Source: Allopontixanthobacter sediminis
Lineage (GTDB): Bacteria; Pseudomonadota; Alphaproteobacteria; Sphingomonadales; Sphingomonadaceae
Length of the DNA: 64,000 nt
Reading direction: 5' to 3'
NCBI RefSeq assembly: GCF_009828115.1
Contig: NZ_WTYL01000001.1
Coordinates: forward strand, 248,001-312,000
This document shows, one piece after another, positions 17,534-27,033 of this stretch (its first letter is position 1; every line of letters begins with the position of its first letter). A program made the position numbers and the translations under genes. The notes beneath the pieces are model-generated. The model searched no databases. It saw only the letters and a list, made by a program, of their open reading frames with translations, and was not told the origin of the DNA.

Positions 17534-17935
17534 CTATTCCGGCGGGGCGCATTGCTGCCATAACTCGATCTTGATCCCATCCGGGTCCAGCAGCCACGCG
17601 AATTTGCCGTAGCCTTCGTCGGCACTGTCGAGGATTTCGACGCCCCGTTCCTTCAGCAGCGCGACAAATCCGTCCAGATCGTCCACCCGCAGGTTGATCA
17701 TGAACCCGCCGCGCCCAGGCTTGATATAGGTGTCGTCCGCAAAGTGGCTGATCAGGGAATAGGGCTGCTCGCACGTTTCTTCGGACCACAGCATTTGCGG
17801 CCCGTATTCTCCGTCCAGTCCCAGCACGTCGCGGTACCACGCCCGCGTCGCCGCCGGATCGGACACGGCGTAGAACACGCCGCCCATCCCGGTGATTTTC
17901 GGTCCCATCCGCTCCGGTCCGTTTGCCTGCGCCAT
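17534..17935 (-). CDS. VOC-family (glyoxalase/dioxygenase-like) protein
   Basis: 133 residues, two beta-alpha-beta-beta-beta modules of the vicinal oxygen chelate fold. Opening GGVFYAVSDPAATRAWYRDVLGL and closing FAWLLDPDGIKIELWQ contain the usual strand pattern and the C-terminal metal-ligand Glu. Function not predictable: isomerases, dioxygenases and antibiotic-binding proteins share the fold. Start: AGGAGG lies two bases before an ATG at 17941 and eight before the ATG at 17935, so the second is preferred. Confidence 0.85.
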   Translation of the reverse strand: MAQANGPERMGPKITGMGGVFYAVSDPAATRAWYRDVLGLDGEYGPQMLWSEETCEQPYSLISHFADDTYIKPGRGGFMINLRVDDLDGFVALLKERGVEILDSADEGYGKFAWLLDPDGIKIELWQQCAPPE

Positions 17936-18399
17936 CACCATCTCCTCCTGATAGCGACACGGCATAGCAAAAAACCGCCCAAGGTTACAAAGGTGACACG
18001 TCCAACATTTCGTGTCCGCCGCGTAAGCGTCTGACAGGGCGAGCTAAATTGTCCGAAGGTGACAGATTGCCCGTGCGGCGCAAATAAAATGTTCGCGCGG
18101 GTGGGCGGCTGATTGTTGCGCGCAATACCCGATCTGCGGAGTTGGGATGCAGGGTTCGTCATCCCGCCGGGAATGGCAGATTCCGGGAGTGTAGGAAAAT
18201 GTGCTCGATGGCGCTTGGTCCCGAGCGCTGCGGTCTTGCCTCACCCCATCAGGGTAGAGGGGGGAGCCCTGCGGAGGCCGCGGGTCTTCGGCGCGGGCGT
18301 GCGACAATTTTAGTCACCACCCCCGCCCCTCCTCTGAAGAGGAGGGGGGAAGGGAATGACTGCGCCTGGCCGCCCTGCGAACAGGGAGGCGTTGACGGT
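17936..18399. other. Intergenic region without a recognisable gene
   Basis: About 460 bp between the VOC gene and the 3' end of typA. I see no supported coding frame and no tRNA. It contains the GA/CT-rich palindrome annotated separately at 18326-18349. The stretch 17965-18110 is less GC-rich and is where a VOC promoter would lie, but no clear -35/-10 pair stands out. Confidence 0.6.
18326..18349. repeat. Palindromic CT/GA-rich repeat, copy 1
   Basis: CCCCTCCTC and GAGGAGGGG form a perfect 9-bp stem around a TGAA loop. It is preceded by CACCACCCCC. The same core and flank recur at 61984-62007, and the inverse core at 61884-61905. It lies downstream of typA, has no T-run on either strand, and looks like a dispersed REP-like element. 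Confidence 0.6.
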
Positions 18400-20238
18400 T
18401 CAGCCGTCGGTTTTCTTGCGGCTGGCTTTCTTGCGCTCGTTCGGGTCGAGGATCGCCTTGCGCAGGCGGATGTTGAGCGGGGTGACTTCGACCATTTCGT
18501 CGTTGTCGATATAGGCGATGGCCTGTTCCAGCGTCATGACCTTGGGCGGGGTGAGACGGATCGCGTCATCCTTGCCGGTGGAGCGGAAGTTGGTCAGCTG
18601 CTTGGACTTCATCGGGTTGACTTCGAGGTCGTCCGGCTTCGCGTTTTCGCCGATGATCATGCCTTCATACAGCTTTTCCTGCGGTTTCACGAACAGGATA
18701 CCGCGATCTTCCAGCATGTTGAGCGCATAGCCGACCGCTTCGCCGGTGCCGTTGGAAATCAGCACGCCGTTGGCGCGGCCTTCGATCTTGCCCTTGAAGG
18801 GACCGTATTTCTCGAACAGGCGGTTCATGATCCCGGTGCCGCGCGTGTCGGACAGGAATTCGCCGTGATAACCGATCAGCCCGCGTGACGGCGCGCTGAA
18901 GGTGATCCGGGTCTTGCCGCCGCCGGAGGGGCGCATGTCGGTCATTTCGCCCTTACGCATGGCGACTTTTTCCACCACGGTGCCGGCGAATTCATCGTCC
19001 ACGTCGATCACGACGGTTTCGTAGGGTTCCATCCGGTTACCGTTTTCGTCTTCGGTGAACAGCACGCGGGGGCGGCTGATGCCGAGCTCGAAGCCTTCGC
19101 GGCGCATCGTTTCGATCAACACGCCGAGTTGCAATTCGCCGCGGCCGGCAACTTCGAAGCTGTCCTTGTCATCCGATTCGGTGACCTTGATCGCAACGTT
19201 GCTTTCCGCTTCGCGCGCCAGGCGGTCGCGGATCATGCGGCTGGTAACCTTGGTGCCTTCGCGGCCCGCGAACGGGCTGTCGTTCACGGCAAAGCGCATC
19301 GACAGCGTGGGCGGATCGATTGGCTGGGCGTGGAGCGGTTCGGTGACCGAAGGATCGCAGATGGTGTTGGACACCGTGGCGACCGTCAGGCCGGCCATCG
19401 AGATGATGTCACCCGCGCGGGCTTCTTCCACGGGGATGCGTTCGAGGCCCTGGAACGCCATCAGCTTGGAGGCGCGGCCGGTTTCGACGATCTTGCCGTC
19501 ATTATCCAGCGCGTGGATCGGGCCGTTGACCTTGATCGTGCCCGACTGGACCTTGCCGGTCAGGATGCGGCCGAGGAAGTTGTCGCGGTCGAGCAGGGTG
19601 ACGAGGAATTTGAACGGGCCGTCGAAATCGGCTTCGGGGCTGGGTACGTGTTCGATGATTTTTTCGAACAGCGGGGTCAGCGTGCCTTCGCGCGCGTCGA
19701 TATCTTCGCTGGCGTAGCCGTTACGGCCCGACGCGTAGAGGACGGGGAAATCGAGCTGTTCGTCGTTCGCACCCAAGGTGACGAACAAGTCGAACACTTC
19801 GTCCAGAACTTCGGACGGGCGGCCGTCGGAACGGTCGATCTTGTTGACCACGACGATCGGCTTGAGACCGAGCGCGAGCGCCTTGCCGGTGACGAACTTG
19901 GTCTGCGGCATGGCGCCTTCGCTGCTGTCCACCAGCAGGATCACGCCGTCCACCATGCTCAGGATACGTTCCACCTCGCCGCCGAAATCGGCGTGTCCGG
20001 GGGTGTCGACGATGTTGATCCGCGTGGCGTCGTCGCCTTCGCCCCATTCGACCGAAGTGCACTTGGCGAGAATGGTGATCCCGCGTTCTTTTTCCAGGTC
20101 GTTGGAATCCATCGCCCGTTCTTCCACGCGCTGGTTATCGCGGAATGTGCCGGACTGGCGGAACAGCTGGTCGACAAGAGTGGTCTTGCCGTGGTCGACG
20201 TGGGCGATAATCGCCACATTGCGCAATAATGCGGACAT
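18400..20238 (-). CDS. typA: Ribosome-associated GTPase TypA/BipA
   Basis: Translational GTPase that binds the ribosome, linked to stress and cold adaptation and to 50S assembly in other bacteria. 612 residues from the ATG at 20238 ([20 protein letters not shown]); the open frame extends 47 codons further upstream without conserved sequence. G1 HVDHGKTT, switch I region with RGITILAK, G3 [13 protein letters not shown] and G4 NKIDR are all present, followed by EF-G-like domains III and V and the TypA C-terminal domain, ending in a Lys/Arg-rich tail. Divergent from the TonB receptor, 258 bp apart. Confidence 0.96.
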   Translation of the reverse strand: MSALLRNVAIIAHVDHGKTTLVDQLFRQSGTFRDNQRVEERAMDSNDLEKERGITILAKCTSVEWGEGDDATRINIVDTPGHADFGGEVERILSMVDGVILLVDSSEGAMPQTKFVTGKALALGLKPIVVVNKIDRSDGRPSEVLDEVFDLFVTLGANDEQLDFPVLYASGRNGYASEDIDAREGTLTPLFEKIIEHVPSPEADFDGPFKFLVTLLDRDNFLGRILTGKVQSGTIKVNGPIHALDNDGKIVETGRASKLMAFQGLERIPVEEARAGDIISMAGLTVATVSNTICDPSVTEPLHAQPIDPPTLSMRFAVNDSPFAGREGTKVTSRMIRDRLAREAESNVAIKVTESDDKDSFEVAGRGELQLGVLIETMRREGFELGISRPRVLFTEDENGNRMEPYETVVIDVDDEFAGTVVEKVAMRKGEMTDMRPSGGGKTRITFSAPSRGLIGYHGEFLSDTRGTGIMNRLFEKYGPFKGKIEGRANGVLISNGTGEAVGYALNMLEDRGILFVKPQEKLYEGMIIGENAKPDDLEVNPMKSKQLTNFRSTGKDDAIRLTPPKVMTLEQAIAYIDNDEMVEVTPLNIRLRKAILDPNERKKASRKKTDG

Positions 20239-20372
20239 TCTAAGGGGCTCGCTAATTCGGAAGGCAGGAAAGGGCTGCAGACACGCGGTCAGCGCATCTG
20301 TGCATCTGGGCGCGCCCCTAGCGGATGCTGCACTGCGGGGCAAGCACAACCCCGACAAAGCGTTGTGGTTCC

Positions 20373-20399
20373 TTTGCAACAGTAGTTGTATTTTGCAAC
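20373..20399. promoter_or_regulatory. Direct repeat TTTGCAAC in the typA/TonB-receptor intergenic region
   Basis: TTTGCAAC occurs at 20373-20380 and again at 20392-20399, a 19-base period (about two helical turns). The inverse-related GTTGT/GTTGTA elements lie at 20362 and 20385. The position, about 100 bp upstream of the receptor start, suits an operator, but no known regulator is assigned. Confidence 0.3.
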
Positions 20400-20496
20400 C
20401 AGATGCTTGAGCGATCCTTCAGACCGGCCTATGCGCTGAAGGCAAGGACAGGCCTCGAGAACAGAACAGCCTGCCGTGGTAGAGGATGGAGACTTC

Positions 20497-23193
20497 ATGA
20501 AATTCAATGCTTTTGGGCGTACGCATGCCGTACGCACCGCAATGCTCGCCGGTGTTGCGGCTGTTGCCTTTGTCGCCCCCACCGCCGTGATGGCGCAGGA
20601 CGAAGTCGCTTCGCAGGAAGAAGAGCCCGAAGAAGCCGAGCTCGCCGCCTCCGGTAACCTCATCATCGTCACCGCGTCCAAGCGCGAGCAGACGCTTCAG
20701 GATACGCCGATCGCCGTTTCGGTGACCACCGGCGAAACGCTGGAGCGGGCCCAGATCCGCGACCTCATCGACCTGCAGACGGTGTCGCCGTCGCTGCGCG
20801 TCAGCCAGCTGCAGAACGCAGCCAGCACCACTTTCATCATTCGCGGTTTCGGTAACGGCGCCAACAACTTCGGCATCGAGCCATCGGTCGGCGTGTTCAT
20901 CGACAACGTGTTCCGTTCGCGCTCCGCCGGCCAGATCGCCGATCTGGCGAACGTTTCCCGCATCGAAGTCCTGAACGGCCCGCAATCGACATTGTTCGGC
21001 AAGAACGCGTCTGCCGGGGTCATCTCGGTCGTCACCCGCGAACCGCAGTTCGAATTCGGCGGCAGCGTGTCGGCCACCTACGGCAACTATGACCTGATGG
21101 TCGTCAAGGCCGATGTCACCGGTCCGCTGACCGACAGCATCGCCTTCGCCGTGGACGGAAGTTACAACAAGCGTGACGGCTACGCCACGATCGTCAACCT
21201 CGACGAGAAGATCAACGACCGCGACCGTTACGGCGTGCGCGGACAGCTGTTGTTCGACAATGGCGGCGCACTCCGCCTGCGCGCCATCGGCGATTACAAC
21301 AAGATCGACGAATTGTGCTGCAACGTCGGCAACGTCCGGTTCGGCCCGACCGCTCCGCTGGTGTTCGGCGTTGGCGGCGCGATCGGCAACGAAGATGCGC
21401 TGTCCGACCGCGGTTACCTGAACACTCTGCCGCGCAACGAGATCGAAAGCTACGGCGGCTCGCTCCAGGGTGACCTGGAACTCGGCGCGCTGACCCTCAC
21501 GTCCATCACGGCCTACCGTGAACTGAGCAACCTCAGCAACCAGGACGTCGATTTCACCAGCGCGGATATCGTCAACGAACTGCGCGACCAGAAGGTTGAA
21601 ACCTTCACCCAGGAATTCCGCCTCACCTCCGATTTCGATGGTCCGCTGAACTTCCTCCTCGGCGGTTTCTACTTCGACGAAGCGGTGGAGCAGAATTCGG
21701 CGCTGACAACCGGTGCCAATTCGCGACTGTTCTTCGACCTGCTGGCAGACGCTCCCGCCGCAGCTCGTGCAGGTCGCGCGCCACAGCCCGGCACACTGGG
21801 CTTCGTGGAAAGCCAGCTTGGCCTCCCCACGGGTTCGATCTTCTCGCAGGGACCGCTGACGGCAGAGCAATTCTCGCTCGACAACACATCCTATTCGGCA
21901 TTCGGCACGGTCGATTTCGAAGTCACCGACTGGCTGACGCTGACCGGCGGCTTCAACTACACCAAGGACAAGAAGGACTTCGCGCTTGCGCAGCAGTCGT
22001 TCGATGAATTGTCGAACATCAGCCTGGTGGATGCGTTCATCGTCGGCCAGATCGCGGCGGCGACGATGACTCCTCCGTCTCAGATCGGCCCGGCGCAGAT
22101 CGCGGCATTTGCCGCGGGCAATCCCGCAGTCTTTGGTGCCATCGCATCGGCCGCCACAAACACGGCCGTAAACCCGCTGCTTGGCCTGACCGCGCTCCAG
22201 TTCCAGCCGCCGTTCCTTAACCTGCCCAACTCGGTAGAACCGGGCCGGACCCGCGATAGCGACTGGAGCTATACGCTGCGTGCGTCGGCGGAACTGACCG
22301 ACCAGATCAACGCGTATGTGACGTATGCCACGGGCTTCAAGGCGTCCTCGGTCAACCTGTCGCGCGATTCGCGTCCTTCGGCGTCAGATTTCACGCCCGC
22401 ATTGCTCAGCAACGGTGCCCCGTCGGGTAGTGTCATCCTGGCTCCGTCCTCGCCAATTCGCGATGCCGGCCTGATCGTTCCGAACCTGTCGACCGGTTCG
22501 CGGTTTGCCGGTCCGGAAGACGCGACGGTCAAGGAAATCGGCATCAAGGCGAGCTTCCCCGGCCTTGCCGTCAATCTCGCGGTGTTCGACCAGACGATCG
22601 AGGGTTTCCAGTCGTTCGCTTTCACCGGGACCGGTTTCGCGCTCGCCAACGCGGGTAAACAGTCGACCCGTGGTTTCGAACTCGACACGACCATCACGCC
22701 GATCCCGGCGCTGGTGTTCACCTTCGCGACGACCTACCTCGATGCCAATTACGACAGCTTCACCGGCTCGGCGGTGGGTGACCTCAGCGGTTCGCGTCCG
22801 GCCGGTATTCCCGAATGGACAATCGCCACATCGGCAACTTACACCCACGAACTGGGATCGAGCGGCAACAATCTGATCGGACGGGTCGATTACTACCACG
22901 AAAGCCAGACGCAGCTCCTCGATGGACTGCCGGACTTCATCGACCGTACGCTGGCCGATCCGTTCGCCCCGGCGCGCGACATTGCGAAGCAGTACCGGCG
23001 TGAAGTCAACGAAGTGAACGCTTCGCTGACGCTGGCGCTCGACATGGGCCTGGAAGTCAGCGCGTGGGTCCGCAACCTGACGGACGACCGCAACCTGAGC
23101 ACGATCTTCCCGGGCGTGGCGCAGTCGCAGACGATCTCCGGTTATCCCAACCAGCCGCGCACCTACGGCGGCACGGTGCGGTTCAAATTCTGA
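20497..23193 (+). CDS. TonB-dependent outer-membrane receptor
   Basis: 898 residues. Signal peptide to about residue 37 (VAAVAFVAPTAVMAQ), TonB-box-like segment NLIIVTASKR, plug domain with DTPIAVSV, FIIRGFGNGANN and LNGPQSTLFGKNASAGVIS, then a 22-strand barrel ending in aromatic Phe (VRFKF). A long Ala/Pro-rich insertion at about residues 500-580 probably forms an extracellular loop. Substrate unknown: no transporter, siderophore or polysaccharide genes are adjacent. The ATG at 20497 has GGATGGAG upstream. A strong terminator follows at 23214. Confidence 0.93.
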   Translation: MKFNAFGRTHAVRTAMLAGVAAVAFVAPTAVMAQDEVASQEEEPEEAELAASGNLIIVTASKREQTLQDTPIAVSVTTGETLERAQIRDLIDLQTVSPSLRVSQLQNAASTTFIIRGFGNGANNFGIEPSVGVFIDNVFRSRSAGQIADLANVSRIEVLNGPQSTLFGKNASAGVISVVTREPQFEFGGSVSATYGNYDLMVVKADVTGPLTDSIAFAVDGSYNKRDGYATIVNLDEKINDRDRYGVRGQLLFDNGGALRLRAIGDYNKIDELCCNVGNVRFGPTAPLVFGVGGAIGNEDALSDRGYLNTLPRNEIESYGGSLQGDLELGALTLTSITAYRELSNLSNQDVDFTSADIVNELRDQKVETFTQEFRLTSDFDGPLNFLLGGFYFDEAVEQNSALTTGANSRLFFDLLADAPAAARAGRAPQPGTLGFVESQLGLPTGSIFSQGPLTAEQFSLDNTSYSAFGTVDFEVTDWLTLTGGFNYTKDKKDFALAQQSFDELSNISLVDAFIVGQIAAATMTPPSQIGPAQIAAFAAGNPAVFGAIASAATNTAVNPLLGLTALQFQPPFLNLPNSVEPGRTRDSDWSYTLRASAELTDQINAYVTYATGFKASSVNLSRDSRPSASDFTPALLSNGAPSGSVILAPSSPIRDAGLIVPNLSTGSRFAGPEDATVKEIGIKASFPGLAVNLAVFDQTIEGFQSFAFTGTGFALANAGKQSTRGFELDTTITPIPALVFTFATTYLDANYDSFTGSAVGDLSGSRPAGIPEWTIATSATYTHELGSSGNNLIGRVDYYHESQTQLLDGLPDFIDRTLADPFAPARDIAKQYRREVNEVNASLTLALDMGLEVSAWVRNLTDDRNLSTIFPGVAQSQTISGYPNQPRTYGGTVRFKF

Positions 23194-23213
23194 ACTGAAC
23201 CAAATTGAATTCC

Positions 23214-23245
23214 GAAAGGGGGCTGCCGCGAGGTGGCCCCCTTTT
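23214..23245 (+). terminator. Intrinsic terminator of the TonB receptor gene
   Basis: AAAGGGGGC and GCCCCCTTT form a 9-bp stem with a 12-base loop, followed by TTTT. It lies 20 bp after the receptor stop and separates it from the DUF805 gene. Confidence 0.85.
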
Positions 23246-23306
23246 CTGTTGCGCTGTGACAGCGGATGTGGTGCCTTGCCAATCGGGCGCTCAATGGGGG
23301 AATTTG

Positions 23307-23756
23307 ATGGACTGGATGATTTTGCCGCTGAAGCGGTACGTGGATTTTTCCGGCCGGTCGCGCCGGATGGAATACTGGATGTTCGCGCTGTTCACGATCA
23401 CGGTATACATATTGTGCTTTGCGCTGATGTTCGCCGGGGGCTTTGATCTTGCTGCGATAGAGAACGAGACCATTCCCGAGGGCCCGGGGCCGCTTTTCTA
23501 CCTTGGCGCCGGCCTGGTTTCGATTTTCGCGTTGGGCATAATTATCCCTTCGATCGCGTTGAACGTCCGGCGCTTGCATGACCGCGACATGTCCGGCTGG
23601 TGGTATCTCGGGTTTATCGTGCTGGCGAACGTGCCATTTGTAGGGTTACTGGTCGTCATCGGTTATCTGGTGTTGATGTTCCTGCCCGGCACACCAGGCC
23701 CGAACCGGTTCGGTGAAGATCCCAAGGATCCGACCCAGGCCAGCGTGTTCGAGTAA
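23307..23756 (+). CDS. DUF805 membrane protein
   Basis: 149 residues with about three to four membrane helices. Family signatures: the opening LKRYVDFSGRSRRMEYW and the conserved RRLHDRDMSGWWYL, then a final helix and GPNRFGEDP. Inner-membrane protein of unknown function; in other bacteria often near phage-shock or envelope genes. Start at 23307 from GGGGGA seven bases before the ATG; the frame stays open upstream to 23205 through the terminator and is not coding there. Confidence 0.92.
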   Translation: MDWMILPLKRYVDFSGRSRRMEYWMFALFTITVYILCFALMFAGGFDLAAIENETIPEGPGPLFYLGAGLVSIFALGIIIPSIALNVRRLHDRDMSGWWYLGFIVLANVPFVGLLVVIGYLVLMFLPGTPGPNRFGEDPKDPTQASVFE

Positions 23757-23768
23757 ACCGAGGGCGCG

Positions 23769-26288
23769 TTAAAGTGCCCTTAGCGCCTGCGCCGGTTTCG
23801 CTCTCAGCAGCGGGAGCGAGCCGGCCAGCGCGAATGCGAGTACGAACGCCAGCCCCGCGCCGAGCACTCCGAGGATTTCGGTCCAGTCGGGCAGCCACTC
23901 GAATTCGAACAATTGCACCACCACCAGCCACGCAAGGCCGGTGCCGAGTGCCAGCGCGACGACCGCAAGGACCGCCGCCAGCAGCCCGTATTCGGCCAAC
24001 TGCATCAGCAGCACCTGACGGCGGCTCGCACCAAGCACGCGCAGGATCACCGTGTCATACGTCCGCACCGCCCGCGCGGCCGCAATTGCGCCGATGAGCA
24101 CCGCCAGCCCCGCCAGTACCGCCACCGATGCCGCGGCGAAGGTAGCCGTGCCGACCTGGCCCAGGATCACGCGCGCTTCCGCCAGCACCTGGCCGATTTC
24201 GATCACCGAACTGGACGGAAAATTGCTGACCAGTTGGCGCAGCAGCGGACCGGTTTCCGCGCCGTCGGGCAAATCGATGGTGGCCGCGAGGTTATGCGGT
24301 GCGTCGCGGATCGCGTTGGGGGAGAAAACCAGCACGTAATTGAAGCCCATGCTTTCCCAGTCGATGGTGCGAAAATTCGCCACCCGCGCGCTGCGCTCCA
24401 CGCCAAGGATGCCGATGGTGATCATATCGCCGATTTCGAGGTTCACCGCTTCGGCAAATTCGGCGTCGACCGACACCAGCGGCTCGCCGTCATAAAACGG
24501 CCCCCACCAGGCGCCCGCGGTCAGCCGGTTGCCGACCGGCAGATTGTCGGCATAGGTCAGCCCCCGCTCGCCCCGCAGCGGCCACGCGCCGTCGGGAATT
24601 TCTTCGAGGTCGGCGACCCGGATCATCGCGTCCTGCGGGCCGTACGCGAGGATCGCGCCGCGCATGGACGGCATCGTTCGCACCGCCGCATCCGGTTGCT
24701 CGGCCGCGACCAGCTGTTCGAAGGCGGTCACCCGGTCGCGCGGCACGTCGAGGACGAAATAATCCGGCGCCTCGCGCGGGACCCGCTGTTCGATATTGCC
24801 GTCGATACTGCTCTGGATCGCGGCGAGAAGCACGAATGCGCTGAGCCCGAAGCCGAGCGCCGTTACCAGCGCGCCGGTAGCTGCGCCGGGGCGGTGGAGA
24901 TTGGCCAGCGCCGCCCGCCATAGCGGATTGGCAGGGCGGGGAAGCCTTGCCGCGAGCTTGCGGATGCCCCAGCCGAGCAGCGCCAGCAGGCCGAGGACCA
25001 CGATCGCCCCGGCGAGGAACCCGCCGGATAGTAGCGGCTGGCGCGCGGTGAGGAGCGCGAGCGCGATGATCGCGGTCATGCCTCCGCCGACCCATGCCAG
25101 CGCCCGCCCGTCGCGGGACAGTGGCACGATCCGCGCGCGCATCAGCGCCATGGCGGGGAAGGTGCGCGCCCGCACCAACGGGGTTGCCGCGAAAACCACC
25201 GCGACCAGCAAGCCGTACGCCGCCGCGATCAGCAGCGCGCCCGGTTCGAACACGAACCCGCTTTCCACCGGCAGCAGCCCCTGCAGCGCCGCCGCCAGCA
25301 GCGGAGTGACGGCAAAGCCCGCCGCAAGACCGAGCACGCTGCCGAGAAGCGCCGCAGCGCCGATCTGCAATGCGTAGATCCGCACGATGTCGCGGCTGGA
25401 TGCGCCCAGAACTTTCAGGGTCGCGATGCTGGCACGGCGCGCTTCCAGATAGGACGATACGCCGCCGCCGATGCCGATCCCGGCAATGACCAATGCGGCC
25501 AGCCCGACCAGCGTCAAAAATTCGCCCATCCGCCCGACAAAGCGGTCCGCGCCTGGGGAAGCCCGGTCACGGGTGCGGTAATCGAAACCGGCGTCGGGAA
25601 AGCGCGTCTCGAGCGATTCCTGCACCGCATCGGGATCGCGGCTGTCCCCGAACGCGACGCGGTACTTGCTCTGGTACATCGCGCCGGGCGCGAGCAAGCC
25701 GGCACTTCCGGGCAGGCTTTCGGCCACGATCACGGTGGGGCCGAGCTGGAAACCCTCGCTCAGCCGGTCGGGTTCGTTGTCGATGATCCCGGCCGCGACC
25801 AGCGGGGTACCGCCGATGGTGAAACGGTCGCCTACGCTAATGCCGAGCCGGTCGGCAGCTCCCTGCGCCACCCACGCCTCGCCTGTTGCGGGTGCGCCGA
25901 CACTGCGGCCATCCTTCAGGGTCAGGGTGCCGTAGAGCGGCCACGCGGTGTCGACCGCCTTCAGTTCCACGGGTGCAGCGCTTTCGCCGGTGGACGCCAT
26001 CGCCTGGAGCCGTGTGCCGCCGGAGATTTCGCCGATTTCGGTCAGGGCGCCGCGTTCTTCGTCCGTCAGGTCGCGCTGCCAGACTTCGATTTCCAGATCG
26101 CCGCCGAGCAGTTCCTGTCCGCGCCCGGCCAGTTCGCTCTCGATGGCGGCGGTCAGCGTGCCAATCGCCGCCAGTGCGCCGGTGCCAAGGAACAGGCACA
26201 CCAGCAGCAGGCGCAGGCCCTTGAACCGGGCGTTCAGGTCACGCCGGGCAATCCGCCATGCGGCACCCCAGCCCAGCTCGCCGTTCAT
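23769..26288 (-). CDS. FtsX/YbbP-type ABC transporter permease
   Basis: 839 residues, two FtsX-like halves with about ten membrane helices and large periplasmic loops (first loop about 60-250). The opening WRIARRDLNARFKGLRLLLVC and the segment GIGGGVSSYLEARRASIATLKVLGAS are characteristic of YbbP-like permeases. The start overlaps the ATPase stop (ATGA at 26285-26288), so the two form one exporter or lipid extractor. In E. coli the ybbA-ybbP pair is divergent from tesA, and here too an SGNH esterase diverges from the pair, so this is most likely a YbbP orthologue. Substrate unproven. Confidence 0.9.
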   Translation of the reverse strand: MNGELGWGAAWRIARRDLNARFKGLRLLLVCLFLGTGALAAIGTLTAAIESELAGRGQELLGGDLEIEVWQRDLTDEERGALTEIGEISGGTRLQAMASTGESAAPVELKAVDTAWPLYGTLTLKDGRSVGAPATGEAWVAQGAADRLGISVGDRFTIGGTPLVAAGIIDNEPDRLSEGFQLGPTVIVAESLPGSAGLLAPGAMYQSKYRVAFGDSRDPDAVQESLETRFPDAGFDYRTRDRASPGADRFVGRMGEFLTLVGLAALVIAGIGIGGGVSSYLEARRASIATLKVLGASSRDIVRIYALQIGAAALLGSVLGLAAGFAVTPLLAAALQGLLPVESGFVFEPGALLIAAAYGLLVAVVFAATPLVRARTFPAMALMRARIVPLSRDGRALAWVGGGMTAIIALALLTARQPLLSGGFLAGAIVVLGLLALLGWGIRKLAARLPRPANPLWRAALANLHRPGAATGALVTALGFGLSAFVLLAAIQSSIDGNIEQRVPREAPDYFVLDVPRDRVTAFEQLVAAEQPDAAVRTMPSMRGAILAYGPQDAMIRVADLEEIPDGAWPLRGERGLTYADNLPVGNRLTAGAWWGPFYDGEPLVSVDAEFAEAVNLEIGDMITIGILGVERSARVANFRTIDWESMGFNYVLVFSPNAIRDAPHNLAATIDLPDGAETGPLLRQLVSNFPSSSVIEIGQVLAEARVILGQVGTATFAAASVAVLAGLAVLIGAIAAARAVRTYDTVILRVLGASRRQVLLMQLAEYGLLAAVLAVVALALGTGLAWLVVVQLFEFEWLPDWTEILGVLGAGLAFVLAFALAGSLPLLRAKPAQALRAL

Positions 26289-26986
26289 GAGGCCGAGCTG
26301 TCCGTGGCGATCACCCCGTCCGCCATGGTCACGATCCGATCGCAGCGGGCGGCGAGTTCGGGATCGTGGGTAATGATGATCAGGGTCGCCCCGGCTTCGG
26401 CGCGGCGGGCGAACATCAGGTCGATGATGTCATGGCCGGTGGCGACGTCGAGATTGCCGGTTGGTTCGTCCGCGAAGATCAGGCGCGGGCGGGGGGCGAT
26501 AGCGCGGGCGAGCGCAACGCGTTGCTGTTCGCCGCCCGACAACTGCGTAGGATAATGCGTGAGGCGGTGGCCGAGGCCGACCGCTTCCAATTCGGCGGCG
26601 GCGCGGGGGCCCGCGTCCTTGTCGCCCGCCAGTTCCATCGGGGTAGCGACGTTTTCGGTCGCAGTCATGGTGGGCAGCAGGTGGAAAGCCTGGAGCACGA
26701 TGCCGATCCGGCCGCGGCGCGCGCGGGCGAGGGCGTCTTCGTCCATGGTCGAGAAATCTTCGCCCGCAACCCACAGGCTGCCGCTGGTGGCCCGTTCGAG
26801 GCCGGACAGCACCGCCATCAGCGAGCTTTTCCCCGACCCGGACGGGCCGAGCAACGCCAGCACTTCACCGTCCGCCACTTCGAGGTCGACCCCGCGCAGG
26901 ATTTCCACCGCAGCGTCGCCTTCGCCAAGTGTCAGGGTGAGATTTCGGGCGGAGATCGCGAGGGGCGCGTTGTTTGGACTTGTCAC
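26285..26986 (-). CDS. YbbA/LolD-type ABC transporter ATP-binding protein
   Basis: 233 residues. Walker A LLGPSGSGKSSL, Q-loop in IVLQAFHLLPTM, signature LSGGEQQRVALARAIAP, Walker B LIFADEPTGNLD and H-loop IITHDPELA are all present. MacB/LolD-like subfamily that pairs with FtsX-type permeases and powers periplasmic mechanotransmission rather than classic transport. Translationally coupled to the permease downstream. Divergent from the esterase gene with only 47 bp between starts, so the promoters must share this short interval. Confidence 0.93.
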   Translation of the reverse strand: MTSPNNAPLAISARNLTLTLGEGDAAVEILRGVDLEVADGEVLALLGPSGSGKSSLMAVLSGLERATSGSLWVAGEDFSTMDEDALARARRGRIGIVLQAFHLLPTMTATENVATPMELAGDKDAGPRAAAELEAVGLGHRLTHYPTQLSGGEQQRVALARAIAPRPRLIFADEPTGNLDVATGHDIIDLMFARRAEAGATLIIITHDPELAARCDRIVTMADGVIATDSSAS

Positions 26987-27033
26987 ACCCGTCCGATGGC
27001 ATAGGGGAGGGGCCGCGACAAGGAGACTTGCAG

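Noticed and set aside
18326-18349. CT/GA-rich palindrome as an intrinsic terminator of typA
   Set aside because: No T-run on the minus strand after the stem, and the same core recurs in the atp spacer where termination would be harmful.
17936-18399. tRNA or small RNA gene in the gap before typA
   Set aside because: No cloverleaf, CCA end or promoter-terminator pair was visible.
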